Shown here in pieces: positions 51,960 through 61,070 of a stretch of 64,000 nucleotides of DNA. Source of the DNA: Polaromonas sp. JS666 (GTDB lineage: Bacteria; Pseudomonadota; Gammaproteobacteria; Burkholderiales; Burkholderiaceae_C); NCBI RefSeq assembly GCF_000013865.1, contig NC_007949.1, positions 186,001-250,000 on the forward strand, written 5' to 3'. Each line of letters begins with the position of its first letter. Position 1 is the stretch's first letter. The position numbers were made by a program, and so were the translations under genes. The notes under the pieces were generated by a model. It was not told the origin of the DNA and searched no databases. It was given only the letters and a program-made list of their open reading frames with translations.

Positions 51960-53126
51960 ATGAAAACCAAGTTTGCAGCCCTTATCCTACTGGCGTCATT
52001 TGCCAACGCTGTGCTCGCAGCGGACAACGTGAAGATTGGATTCCTCAGCACCTTGTCCGGACCGATCGCATCACTCGGCCTCGAGATCCGCGATGGTTTC
52101 AACCTGGCGCTGAAAAACAGCGGCAATAAAGTAGGCGGACTGCCCGTAGAGGTTGTGTTCGGTGACGACCAGGCCAGCCCCGATGTCGGCAAACAGCTCG
52201 CCGACAAGATGATCAAGCGCGACAAGGTCGACTTCATGACCGGCGTTGTTTACTCCAACGTAATGCTCGCGGTCGGACCACCGACCTTTGCCGCGCAGAC
52301 CTTCTATATCAGCTCGGCGGCCGGTCCGGCCGCGCTGGCGGGCGAGCGCTGCAACAAGTTCTTCTTCGGGCTGTCCTGGCAGAACGACGGGCAAAGCGAG
52401 GCGGTCGGCGAATACATGACGACCAAAAACTACAAGAATGTGTTCATCATTGCGCCCAACTACACCGGCGGCAAGGAAAACCTCGAAGGCTTCAAACGCT
52501 TCTTCAAGGGCAAGATCAGCGGCGAAGTCTATGTGAAGCTTGGTCAGCTCGATTTCGCCTCCGAACTGGCGCAGGTTCGCGCCGCCAAACCCGATGCCGT
52601 CTTTTTCTTTCTACCGGGTGGCATGGGCATCAACTTCATCAAGCAGTACGTTGGCGCCGGACTGGACAAGCAGATTCCCTATTTTGTGCCGGGATACTCG
52701 GCTGACGAAGACACCATCGCCGCGGTGGGCGATCCGATCGTGGGCCTGAAAAACGGATCGCACTGGGCTTGGGACCTGAAGAACCCGCAGAACGAAAAGT
52801 TTGTCGCCGACTTCAAGAAGGAATACGGCCGCATTCCCACCATGTATGCATTCCAAGGCTACGACGTGGTGCGGCTGCTCGACAGCGCTGTCAAGGATGT
52901 GAAGGGCAACCTGAGTGACAAGGAGGCGCTGCACAAAGCGCTGAAGACCACCAACTTCGGATCTCTGCGCGGTAGTTTCAAGTTCAACAACAACCAATTC
53001 CCGATGGATACCTTCTATCTTCGTGAAGTGCAGAAAGACAGCAGCGGTCGCATTACCAACAAGACCATCGGCACGATTTTCAGCAACCACGCCGACGCCT
53101 ATGCCGGTGAATGCAAGCTGAAATAA
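51960..53126 (+). CDS. ABC transporter periplasmic receptor (LivK family)
   Basis: 388 residues with a signal peptide (first 20, ending VLAAD). The periplasmic type I fold reads VKIGFLSTLSGPIASLGLEI at the N-terminus, with DQASPDVGKQLADKMIKRD and YNGNV-like hinge parts. HCAATABC-type receptors bind branched amino acids or aromatic acids. Position between nbaB and nbaE, with a full set of permease and ATPase genes, suggests it captures 2-nitrobenzoate or a related aromatic acid (inference). Confidence 0.88.
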   Translation: MKTKFAALILLASFANAVLAADNVKIGFLSTLSGPIASLGLEIRDGFNLALKNSGNKVGGLPVEVVFGDDQASPDVGKQLADKMIKRDKVDFMTGVVYSNVMLAVGPPTFAAQTFYISSAAGPAALAGERCNKFFFGLSWQNDGQSEAVGEYMTTKNYKNVFIIAPNYTGGKENLEGFKRFFKGKISGEVYVKLGQLDFASELAQVRAAKPDAVFFFLPGGMGINFIKQYVGAGLDKQIPYFVPGYSADEDTIAAVGDPIVGLKNGSHWAWDLKNPQNEKFVADFKKEYGRIPTMYAFQGYDVVRLLDSAVKDVKGNLSDKEALHKALKTTNFGSLRGSFKFNNNQFPMDTFYLREVQKDSSGRITNKTIGTIFSNHADAYAGECKLK

Positions 53127-53194
53127 AAAAAGCTTGCCGGACGCTTCGCGCTGAGACGGAGTGTCCTGGCCGCCTGCAACCCATGGAATATGAA

Positions 53195-53803
53195 ATGCAA
53201 CGAAACCCTAAGATCCTCGCCTTTTCCGGAAGCTCGCGGAAAGGCTCATTAAATGCCAACCTCTTGAAGCATGCCGTGGATGCAGTCCGGGCGGCTGGTG
53301 CCGATGTGACTGCCATCGACCTGAGAGATCTTTCACTGCCCCTGTACGACGGTGACCTCGAGGCCGGGCACGGCGTTCCCGAAAATGCCAAGATCCTGCG
53401 CACGCAGATGATCGCGCATGACGGCTTCCTGATGGCATCGCCTGAATACAACGGTTCGGTGTCGGCTCTTCTTAAGAATACGCTGGACTGGTGCTCGCGG
53501 CCCGTCGACGGGATCGACGGGCTGGCACCTTACCGCGGCAAGACGGTGGCCCTGTTGTCCGCTTCGGTCAGCCCCTTTGGCGGTGCGCGTGGATTGATCG
53601 CCCTGCGCGCCATCATGGCGAAGATGGGCGCGATTGTTCTGGGCGAAGACGTGGCCGTGCCATTTGCTCAGAACGCCTTCGACGACAGCGGCGCCCTGAC
53701 CCATGCGGGAGCGATTCAGGTCGTTCACACTCTTGCGACCAACTTCGTCAAGCTGACACACAAGCTGCACGTCCTGCCGGCTCTAGATGGAAGTGTGCGA
53801 TGA
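53195..53803 (+). CDS. NAD(P)H-dependent FMN reductase
   Basis: 202 residues from the ATG at 53195; a start at 53183 is also possible. The flavodoxin-like fold has the FMN phosphate loop ILAFSGSSRKGSLNANLLKH, then ASPEYNGSVSALLKNTLDW, the hallmark of the SsuE/ChrR/ArsH group. Such enzymes supply reduced flavin or reduce quinones, chromate or nitro groups. Its stop overlaps the start of livH (ATGA), so it is embedded in the transporter operon. I infer that it supports NbaA or protects against reactive hydroxylamines. Confidence 0.85.
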   Translation: MQRNPKILAFSGSSRKGSLNANLLKHAVDAVRAAGADVTAIDLRDLSLPLYDGDLEAGHGVPENAKILRTQMIAHDGFLMASPEYNGSVSALLKNTLDWCSRPVDGIDGLAPYRGKTVALLSASVSPFGGARGLIALRAIMAKMGAIVLGEDVAVPFAQNAFDDSGALTHAGAIQVVHTLATNFVKLTHKLHVLPALDGSVR

Positions 53804-54717
53804 ACATCCTGCTAATTGAGCAGACATTGAACGGCTTTCAGTTCGGCCTGATGCTGTTTCTGTTGGCGGCCGGGCTGACGCTGGTGTTTGGCATCATGGA
53901 CATGATTAACTTGGCGCACGGTTCGCTGTATATGGTGGGCGCCTTCCTTACCGCAGCCGTGACACAAGCCAGTGGTTCATACACTGTGGGTGTTCTATCC
54001 GCATTGGCAGGAACGGCCGTTTTCGGCATGCTGCTCGAAGTGTCGCTGTTGCGGCGCCTCTACCGCAGGGACCATTTGTCCCAGGTCCTCGCGACCTTCG
54101 CGTTGATCCTGATCTGCAATGAAGGTGTTCGCATGATTTGGGGAGCTTCGCCGATCAAGCTGAATGCGCCCGAAGCCTTGTCCCGGCCGATCGAGCTGGT
54201 TCCAGGATTGTTTTACCCCGCACACCGCTTGCTGATCATTGTGGTTGGGATAGTCGTTGCGATAGGGCTGTACATACTGGTCGCGAAGACCCGCGTCGGC
54301 ATGTGGGTGAGGGCGGGCGCATCGAACCGCGAAATGGCGACGGCAATGGGCGTCAATATTCAGTGGCTGTTTACCTTTGTTTTTGGTTTCGGCGCCGCGC
54401 TGTGCGCATTGGCCGGCTCCATGTTAAGCCCATTGATGGCTGTGCAGGTCGGCATGGGTGAGAGCATCCTGATTCTTGCGTTCGTTGTCGTCGTGATCGG
54501 CGGAATTGGCTCTATTCGGGGCGCCTTCGTCGGCGCGCTGCTGATCGGAACCGTGGATACGCTTAGCCGGACTTTGATTCCGACATTGCTCGGCCAGTTT
54601 CTCTCGCCGTCAACCACCTCGGCCCTCGGTCCCGCCCTCGCGTCCATCATCATTTATGTCTTGATGGCCGCAGTTCTGTTTTGGAAACCCCAGGGCTTGT
54701 TCCCTGCGAGAGGATGA
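53800..54717 (+). CDS. branched-chain-type ABC permease (LivH family)
   Basis: 305 residues starting at the ATGA overlap with the reductase gene. It has eight or so hydrophobic segments. Family motifs are LTLVFGIMDMINLAHGSLYM, the EAA-like GASNREMATAMGVNIQWLFT and GGIGSIRGAFVGALLIGTVD. It forms the inner-membrane channel with LivM. The next gene starts inside its stop. Confidence 0.9.
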   Translation: MNILLIEQTLNGFQFGLMLFLLAAGLTLVFGIMDMINLAHGSLYMVGAFLTAAVTQASGSYTVGVLSALAGTAVFGMLLEVSLLRRLYRRDHLSQVLATFALILICNEGVRMIWGASPIKLNAPEALSRPIELVPGLFYPAHRLLIIVVGIVVAIGLYILVAKTRVGMWVRAGASNREMATAMGVNIQWLFTFVFGFGAALCALAGSMLSPLMAVQVGMGESILILAFVVVVIGGIGSIRGAFVGALLIGTVDTLSRTLIPTLLGQFLSPSTTSALGPALASIIIYVLMAAVLFWKPQGLFPARG

Positions 54718-55703
54718 CCGTCGTGAACATCGTAACGTCAACCATAATGCGGTCCACGCTGCACCACAGGGCTCGGCCAGTAATGACGATTATTGTGCTC
54801 GTCCTGCTACTGGCCCTGCCTTGGGCGGCCACCGCCTCGGATCACGCCTTCTACACCACGTTTGCCACACGCATCATGATTTTTGCGCTGGCGGCCACCA
54901 GCCTCAACCTCGTGCTGGGCTTTGGTGGCATGGTGGCGTTCGGGCATGCCGGCTTCCTCGGCATCGGTGCCTACACCGTGGGCATCCTGATGGACAAAGG
55001 CTTCAGCTCGGCATGGCTTTCCTGGCCTGCGGCGACCTTGATCAGTGGCGCCATCGCCGGTCTGATCGGGCTGGTGTCGCTGAGGACCAAGGGTGTCTAT
55101 TTCATCATGATTACCCTTTCCTTCGCCCAGATGCTCTACTTTATTTCGGTTTCGCTGACTTATTTTGGAGGAGATGATGGCATGTCTTTACCGGGAAGAT
55201 CGATCATTCAGTTTGGCCCCGACCTAGCCTCGGATGACCGGTTTTTCTATGTGGTGCTGGGATTGTGTGTGGCTGTGCTTTTTTTCCTGCACCGTCTGAT
55301 CAATGGGCGATTCGGCCGTGTGCTGCAGTCCATCCGCGAAAACGAAACGCGCATGTCTTCGATCGGTTATCCGGTGTTCCGGTACAAGCTCGTTGCTTTC
55401 ACGATCTCCGGCGCGCTGGCCGGGCTGGCGGGCGCCTTGATCGCTAACCAGAACGGTTTTATCAGTCCTAGCCTGATGTTATGGACGCAATCCGGCTCGC
55501 TGATGATCATGATCATCCTGGGCGGCGTTGGCTACCTGTATGGCGGCGTGCTCGGATCGGTGGTCTTTCTGCTGCTGGAGGAGGGACTGTCCAATGTTAC
55601 CATTCACTGGCAACTGCCTCTTGGTTTGATCCTGTTGTGCGTGGTCCTCTTCGCGCCCACCGGCTTGGTCGGATTTTTCCGGGATCGGCGCCGTCATGAC
55701 TAA
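54714..55703 (+). CDS. branched-chain-type ABC permease (LivM family)
   Basis: 329 residues from the ATG at 54714, overlapping the livH stop by four bases. Multiple membrane helices with LivM signatures: ATSLNLVLGFGGMVAFGHAG, LRTKGVYFIMITLSFAQML and GRVLQSIRENETRMSSIGYP. It pairs with LivH in the transporter. The ATPase gene starts eight bases before its stop. Confidence 0.9.
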   Translation: MTVVNIVTSTIMRSTLHHRARPVMTIIVLVLLLALPWAATASDHAFYTTFATRIMIFALAATSLNLVLGFGGMVAFGHAGFLGIGAYTVGILMDKGFSSAWLSWPAATLISGAIAGLIGLVSLRTKGVYFIMITLSFAQMLYFISVSLTYFGGDDGMSLPGRSIIQFGPDLASDDRFFYVVLGLCVAVLFFLHRLINGRFGRVLQSIRENETRMSSIGYPVFRYKLVAFTISGALAGLAGALIANQNGFISPSLMLWTQSGSLMIMIILGGVGYLYGGVLGSVVFLLLEEGLSNVTIHWQLPLGLILLCVVLFAPTGLVGFFRDRRRHD

Positions 55704-56448
55704 ACCACTTCTGGAAGTACGGAATCTTGTCAAAAGATTCGGAGGCCTGGTGGTGACAAACTCCGCCAGCTTGACGGTGGTGGAGGGTGAGATGCATGCA
55801 TTGATCGGGCCGAACGGCGCCGGCAAGACAACGCTGATTCATCAAATTTCAGGTGGTTTGGCGGCGGACGACGGCGAGATGCTGTTTTGCGGCGAAGACA
55901 TTTTCCGGATGCCGATGCACCAACGAGTCAGACTTGGTCTTGCGCGCTCCTACCAGGTCACCAGTATCTTCATGAGGCTCACGGTGCTGGACAACGTCGC
56001 GCTGGCGGTACAGGCCCACAGCGGCTCCAGCTTCCGTTTCTGGCGCGCGGCGGTGTCTGAAACCGCACTGTTCGAAGAAGCCTACTCCATCCTGGAGCAA
56101 GTTGGTCTCCACACCAAGGCCGGTCTGCTGGCTGGAAGTCTGGCGCACGGTGAGCAGCGGCAACTCGAGCTGGGCATCACCCTCGCGACCCGTCCAAAGT
56201 TGTTGTTGCTCGATGAGCCTATGGCCGGTATGGGCCCCGAAGATTCCGAACGCATGGTTAATCTCCTGCTCACCCTGAGGGGCAAAGCGACGGTGTTGCT
56301 GGTCGAGCACGATATGAGCGCGGTCTTCCGTTTGGCGGACACGATCTCCGCGCTGGTTTATGGACGCGTGATTGCGAGCGGTACACCGGCAGAGATAAAG
56401 GGCGACCCGGAAGTCAAGAAGGCCTATTTGGGGGAGGAAGTGGCATGA
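55696..56448 (+). CDS. branched-chain-type ABC ATPase (LivG family)
   Basis: 250 residues. Walker A GPNGAGKTTLIHQ, a Q-loop in VTSIFMRLTVLDNVALAV, signature LAHGEQRQLELGI, Walker B KLLLLDEPMAGM and H-loop LLVEHDMSAVF. The LivG-type insertion is present. It energises the LivHM channel with LivF. It is tightly coupled to both neighbours by overlaps. Confidence 0.92.
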   Translation: MTKPLLEVRNLVKRFGGLVVTNSASLTVVEGEMHALIGPNGAGKTTLIHQISGGLAADDGEMLFCGEDIFRMPMHQRVRLGLARSYQVTSIFMRLTVLDNVALAVQAHSGSSFRFWRAAVSETALFEEAYSILEQVGLHTKAGLLAGSLAHGEQRQLELGITLATRPKLLLLDEPMAGMGPEDSERMVNLLLTLRGKATVLLVEHDMSAVFRLADTISALVYGRVIASGTPAEIKGDPEVKKAYLGEEVA

Positions 56449-57155
56449 GTGCAATTCTGGAAGTCGCGGGAATGGAAAGCGGGTATGGGACTTGTCGGGT
56501 TCTGTTCGGCATTGATCTCAAGATCAACGACGGCGAAGTTTCCACCCTGCTGGGGCGCAATGGCATGGGCAAGACTACCAGTGTGCGGTCAATCCTGGGC
56601 CTGACACCGGTACGCACTGGGACCGTCCGTTTCCGCGGAGAGCAGATCCACCGCCTGTCACCCAATGCCATCGGTTCAAAAGGCATCGCAGTGGTGCCCG
56701 AAGGTCGGCAGATTTTCCCTAACCTGACTGTGAAGGAAAACCTGGTCGCGTTTGCCGCGAACCGAAACGGAACGCGTGAGCCCTGGACGCTCGAGAAGAT
56801 TTATGCGTTCTTTCCACGCCTCCAGGAACGCGAGCGGAATATGGGCGTCGAGCTTTCCGGTGGCGAGCAGCAGATGCTAGCAATCGGTCGGGCGTTGATG
56901 ACCAATCCGCATCTGCTGATCCTCGATGAGGCGACTGAGGGGCTGGCCCCGCTGATACGCGAGGAGATCTGGCAATGCCTGGCGACTTTGCGCCGAAGCG
57001 GACAAACCATTCTTGTCATCGATAAGTATGTCGAGCGCCTGATTGCTCTGGCCGATCGGCACACCATCATCGAGCGCGGCAAGGTGGCATGGGAAGGAAC
57101 GTCCGCAGAGCTCGGCGCTGACAAAACCATCTGGGAACGGTACCTGGGCGTCTGA
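56445..57155 (+). CDS. branched-chain-type ABC ATPase (LivF family)
   Basis: 236 residues. Walker A GRNGMGKTTSVRSI, signature LSGGEQQMLAIGRAL, Walker B HLLILDEATEGLAP. The H-loop position reads ILVIDKYVERLI, with Asp-Lys in place of the usual His; some LivF proteins share this (VEQN-type), so it need not be inactive. It ends the transporter operon, and nbaE starts 245 bp later. Confidence 0.9.
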   Translation: MSAILEVAGMESGYGTCRVLFGIDLKINDGEVSTLLGRNGMGKTTSVRSILGLTPVRTGTVRFRGEQIHRLSPNAIGSKGIAVVPEGRQIFPNLTVKENLVAFAANRNGTREPWTLEKIYAFFPRLQERERNMGVELSGGEQQMLAIGRALMTNPHLLILDEATEGLAPLIREEIWQCLATLRRSGQTILVIDKYVERLIALADRHTIIERGKVAWEGTSAELGADKTIWERYLGV

Positions 57156-57400
57156 CGGCATCGCGCGTGACAGAGAAAAGTTAAGCCCATGTGGCAGATA
57201 TGGGCAGGGACCGGTACGCCTCACGCTTTTGAACTGCTATTCCAATCACGAATACAGGGTGGTGATTATTTGAATTTCAGATGTGAACACAGCTCGATAG
57301 ACTTTGATTCACAGTGCAAAACACTGCGGTGGCCGCTGAAGAGACAAGGCCCCGCTCCATCGCAAAGCTTGCGGCGACTAATGAAAGAGGCGAGAAGTTT
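57156..57400 (+). promoter_or_regulatory. region before nbaE, probable second promoter
   Basis: 245 bases. GCCCAT (57185-57190) and ATGGGC (57200-57205) form an inverted repeat, either a weak terminator of the transporter genes or an operator. The part nearest nbaE is AT-rich. A longer in-frame reading of nbaE from 57314 is unsupported. Confidence 0.35.
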
Positions 57401-58900
57401 ATGAAAAATTCAGGAAATGATCCCGCAGTCAAACCGGTTGCTGAACGCAAGCAGCTGCGGCATTACGTTGACGGCGCGTTTGTGGGAAGCGAGGTCACGT
57501 TCTCCAACATCAATCCGGTTGATGGCACGCTGATCGCCGAAGTTTGTGAAGCTAACGCATCGACCGTCGATCAGGCGGTTCGCGCCGCACAGGCGGCACT
57601 CAAAGGTCCCTGGGGAAGGCTGAGCGTGCAGGAGCGAGCCGCTGTGCTCCACAAGGTGGCCGACGGGATCCTGGCGCGCTTCGAAGAATTCGTGGAGGCC
57701 GAGGTGGCCGACACCGGCCGGCCGGTGCATCAAGCCCGGACGCTTGATATCGCTCGCGCCATTGCCAACTTTCGCACCTTCGCCGACCTCGCAAAGACCG
57801 CGAACACTGATCTCTTCGAAATGGCCACGGCCGACGGCGCCGGAGCCCTGAACTACACCGTGCGTAAACCATTGGGTGTCATTGGCGTCATTTCGCCGTG
57901 GAACCTGCCGTTGCTGCTGTTCACCTGGAAGGTCGCGCCTGCGCTGGCCTGCGGCAACACGGTCGTCGCCAAGCCTTCCGAAGAGTCGCCATCGTCAGCC
58001 ACCTTGCTGGCCGAAGTGATGCACGATGCGGGCGTACCGCCGGGCGTCTTCAACCTGATCCACGGATTTGGCAAAGACTCGGCCGGTGAATTTTTGACGC
58101 GGCATCCCGGCATCAGCGCGCTCACCTTCACGGGTGAATCGAAGACCGGGAGCACCATCATGAAATCGGTGGCGGACGGCGTCAAGGAGGTGTCGTTCGA
58201 GCTCGGCGGAAAGAATGCCGCCGTGGTTTTCGCAGACACGGATTTCGATGCTGCCGTGGCGGGCGTACTGCGCTCAGCATTTACCAATTCCGGTCAGGTA
58301 TGCCTCTGCTCTGAGCGGGTCTATGTGCAGCGGCCGATTTTCGACAAGTTCGTTGCGGCCCTCAAAGCCGGCACCGAACGGCTGAAGATAGGGTATCCAC
58401 ATGACGACGGCGTCGACATAGGGCCGCTAATTTCGCATGGTCATCGCGACAAGGTTCTGTCTTATTACAAGCTAGCGGTGGAGGAGGGAGCCACCGTCGT
58501 GACTGGCGGCGGTGTTCCTTCTTTTGGCGACGCGAGAGACGCGGGCGCCTACGTTCAACCAACGATCTGGACCGGCTTAACTGACAGCGCGCGTTGCGTG
58601 ACCGAAGAGATCTTCGGCCCCGTTTGCCATATCGCGCCCTTCGACAACGAGGAGGAAGTCATCGCTCGTGTCAACGACAGTGTCTATGGTCTCGCCTGCG
58701 CGGTTTGGACAACCAACCTGTCGCGCGCGCACCGGGTTTCGCGCCAGATACATGTCGGGCTGGTCTGGGTCAACACCTGGTATCTGCGCGATTTGAGGAC
58801 CCCGTTCGGCGGCGTGAAGCTGTCCGGCCTCGGACGTGAAGGTGGCAGGTACTCGCTGGATTTCTACTCAGATGTGGCCAACATCTGCATCAAGTTGTAG
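57401..58900 (+). CDS. nbaE: 2-aminomuconate-6-semialdehyde dehydrogenase
   Basis: 499 residues from the ATG at 57401. Aldehyde dehydrogenase core: VISPWNLPLLLFTWKVAPAL, KPSEESPSSATLLAEVM, FTGESKTGSTIMKSVA, SFELGGKNAAVVF (Glu) and FTNSGQVCLCSER (Cys), ending PFGGVKLSGLGREGGRYSL. The pattern is that of hydroxy- and aminomuconate-semialdehyde dehydrogenases (AmnC, DmpC). It oxidises the NbaD product to 2-aminomuconate with NAD. First gene of the E-X-H-J-I-G-F-C-D series. Confidence 0.88.
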   Translation: MKNSGNDPAVKPVAERKQLRHYVDGAFVGSEVTFSNINPVDGTLIAEVCEANASTVDQAVRAAQAALKGPWGRLSVQERAAVLHKVADGILARFEEFVEAEVADTGRPVHQARTLDIARAIANFRTFADLAKTANTDLFEMATADGAGALNYTVRKPLGVIGVISPWNLPLLLFTWKVAPALACGNTVVAKPSEESPSSATLLAEVMHDAGVPPGVFNLIHGFGKDSAGEFLTRHPGISALTFTGESKTGSTIMKSVADGVKEVSFELGGKNAAVVFADTDFDAAVAGVLRSAFTNSGQVCLCSERVYVQRPIFDKFVAALKAGTERLKIGYPHDDGVDIGPLISHGHRDKVLSYYKLAVEEGATVVTGGGVPSFGDARDAGAYVQPTIWTGLTDSARCVTEEIFGPVCHIAPFDNEEEVIARVNDSVYGLACAVWTTNLSRAHRVSRQIHVGLVWVNTWYLRDLRTPFGGVKLSGLGREGGRYSLDFYSDVANICIKL

Positions 58901-58903
58901 GGA

Positions 58904-59296
58904 ATGACGATGCGCCAAATCCTGCGATCGAGCGCCATTCCGGCGCCGCGCTTTCACTATTCTCCCTGCGTCAGGATTGGAAACACCTGCCAGGTATCCG
59001 GCATGGTTGCACTTGACCTGGATACCGGAACGCTGGCCGGCGGAGGTCCTGGTCCCGAGACAACCCGGATCCTTGAAAACCTTCGGCGCGCCTTGCCTGA
59101 CTATGGGGTCACGCTGGACGATCTGCTGATAGCTCGTATCTTCACCACCCGCTTCGAAAAGTTTGCTGAGATCAATGCCGCCTGGGAGGCGTTCTTTACT
59201 GTTGACGTTGTGCCTCCAGCTCGAACTTCGGTGGGTGTGAGCGCGTTGCCGCTGGCCGCCACCGTGGAAATCGAATTCACTTTCATCAAACACTGA
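58904..59296 (+). CDS. nbaX: RidA/YjgF-family protein of the nba operon
   Basis: 130 residues, three bases after nbaE. RidA-type fold: CQVSGMVALDLDTGTLAGGG, ETTRILENLRRALPDYGVTL, IFTTRFEKFAEINAAWEAFF and PARTSVGVSALPLAATVEIEF. The Arg that binds substrate carboxylate in RidA (PARTSV) is present. In KU-7 the same slot holds the small ORF nbaX of unsolved function. I infer an enamine/imine deaminase or protector against reactive 2-aminoacrylate-like products. Confidence 0.8.
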   Translation: MTMRQILRSSAIPAPRFHYSPCVRIGNTCQVSGMVALDLDTGTLAGGGPGPETTRILENLRRALPDYGVTLDDLLIARIFTTRFEKFAEINAAWEAFFTVDVVPPARTSVGVSALPLAATVEIEFTFIKH

Positions 59297-59313
59297 CGAC
59301 TTAAGGAGAAGAC

Positions 59314-60105
59314 ATGCAAGAGAGGAATGAAAGGGCCGCGGAGCGACTTTGGCAGGCCGCACAAACCGGAACGCCATGCGAACCGGTGCGTGACCTGATC
59401 GGCGCAGACAATATTGATGCCGCATATGCAGTACAAAAGATCATCAGCGCAAGTCGAGAAATCCTCGGCGGGCGTCTGGTGGGGCGAAAAATCGGCCTAA
59501 CCTCATTGGCAGTACAGAAGCAACTCGGCGTCAACCAACCGGACTTCGGCATGCTGTTTGCCGATATGTGCCTTGGCGACGGCGAAGAAGTGGCCGAGGG
59601 CAGGGTGATGCAGGCTAAGGTCGAGGCTGAAATTGCCTTGGTTATCGACCGGCCGTTGACGCATGAAAAACATACGGTCGCGGACATCATTCGCGCGACC
59701 GCATTCGCGCTGCCTTCGATCGAGATCGTCGGGAGCCGCATTGCCAAATGGGATATCAAACTGGGCGACACCATCGCAGATAACGCGTCTAGCGGCCTTT
59801 TTGTGCTGGGTTCCCGGCCGGTCAAGCTTGATGCCTTCGACATCGTCGGCTGCGGCATGGTGATGGAGCGCCGCGGCGACCAAGTCAGCGTTGGCACGGG
59901 ATCTGCCTGCATGGGAAATCCCCTGCTGGCTGCGGTATGGCTGGCCGACGTCATGGCCAGGTATGGTCAGCCGCTGCAGCCGGGCGACATCGTCATGACC
60001 GGTGCTCTGGGACCGATGGTGCCCGCAGCTGCCAGCGACATCTTCGATGCACATATTCAGGGGCTGGGACGGGTGCGAGCTTCCTTTGCGCCGGCACAGA
60101 ACTAA
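59314..60105 (+). CDS. nbaH: 2-oxopent-4-enoate hydratase
   Basis: 263 residues. FAH-superfamily hydratase: [83 protein letters not shown]. It hydrates 2-oxopent-4-enoate to 4-hydroxy-2-oxovalerate in meta-cleavage pathways. The MhpD-type N-terminus separates it from the decarboxylase paralogue at 62117. Order after nbaX agrees with KU-7. Confidence 0.85.
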   Translation: MQERNERAAERLWQAAQTGTPCEPVRDLIGADNIDAAYAVQKIISASREILGGRLVGRKIGLTSLAVQKQLGVNQPDFGMLFADMCLGDGEEVAEGRVMQAKVEAEIALVIDRPLTHEKHTVADIIRATAFALPSIEIVGSRIAKWDIKLGDTIADNASSGLFVLGSRPVKLDAFDIVGCGMVMERRGDQVSVGTGSACMGNPLLAAVWLADVMARYGQPLQPGDIVMTGALGPMVPAAASDIFDAHIQGLGRVRASFAPAQN

Positions 60106-60116
60106 GGAAGTATTTC

Positions 60117-61061
60117 ATGACTAAATCTCAACGCTTGCAGGTGGCGATCATCGGCTCGGGCAATATCGGCACCGACCTGATGATCAAGGTCATGCGCAAC
60201 AGCAAACATCTGTCGATGGGTGCGATGGTAGGCATCGACGCAGCGTCTGACGGTCTGGCTCGTGCTGGGCGGCTGGGTGTTCCCGTGACACATGAAGGCA
60301 TCACTGGCCTGGTCGGACTGCCGAACTTTGGAGATATCCGCATTGCTTTCGATGCGACTTCGGCAGGTGCGCATGCCGGACACAACGAAGTCTTGCAGCG
60401 TCATGGGGTCAAGGTGATCGACCTTACCCCGGCGGCCATCGGTCCGTATGTGATACCTGTGGTGAACCTTGAGGAACAGCTGTCGAGCCCGAACATCAAC
60501 ATGGTGACCTGTGGGGGACAGGCGACCATTCCCATCGTGCGCGCGGTCTCGCAGATAGCCCGCGTTCGTTATGCGGAAATCGTGGCTTCGATTGCCAGCA
60601 AATCCGCTGGCCCGGGCACGCGCGCAAATATCGACGAATTCACCGAAACCACGTCAGCAGCCATTGTCAGTGTCGGCCGCGCCGAACATGGCAAGGCCAT
60701 CATTGTGCTTAATCCCGCCGAACCGTCGCTGATGATGCGAGACACCGTCTTCTGCCTGGTGGATGCCGATGCAGATCAAGAAGCTATCCGGCTATCCGTT
60801 CGGGACATGGTCCGGAGCGTAGCTGCTTATGTTCCCGGCTATCGACTCAAGCAAGACGTTCAATTCGACGTTATCCCGGATAAGGCGCCGGTCAACGTAC
60901 CTGGCATCGGCCGCGTCTCAGGCCTGAAGGTCTCGGTCTTCCTTGAAGTCGAAGGGGCCGCTCACTACCTGCCGGCATACGCCGGAAACCTCGACATCAT
61001 GACGTCGGCAGCCTTGGCCGCTGCTGACAAGATCGCCGCCAGTTTGATCACGGCCCGCTAA
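60117..61061 (+). CDS. nbaJ: acetaldehyde dehydrogenase (acylating)
   Basis: 314 residues from the ATG at 60117 (AAGGAAG upstream). NAD fold [20 protein letters not shown]; the catalytic Cys lies in [18 protein letters not shown], and [12 protein letters not shown] plus [15 protein letters not shown] are family hallmarks (DmpF, MhpF). It converts acetaldehyde and CoA to acetyl-CoA. The aldolase that feeds it follows nine bases later; the two proteins normally form one complex with a tunnel. Confidence 0.92.
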   Translation: MTKSQRLQVAIIGSGNIGTDLMIKVMRNSKHLSMGAMVGIDAASDGLARAGRLGVPVTHEGITGLVGLPNFGDIRIAFDATSAGAHAGHNEVLQRHGVKVIDLTPAAIGPYVIPVVNLEEQLSSPNINMVTCGGQATIPIVRAVSQIARVRYAEIVASIASKSAGPGTRANIDEFTETTSAAIVSVGRAEHGKAIIVLNPAEPSLMMRDTVFCLVDADADQEAIRLSVRDMVRSVAAYVPGYRLKQDVQFDVIPDKAPVNVPGIGRVSGLKVSVFLEVEGAAHYLPAYAGNLDIMTSAALAAADKIAASLITAR

Positions 61062-61070
61062 GGAGAACAC

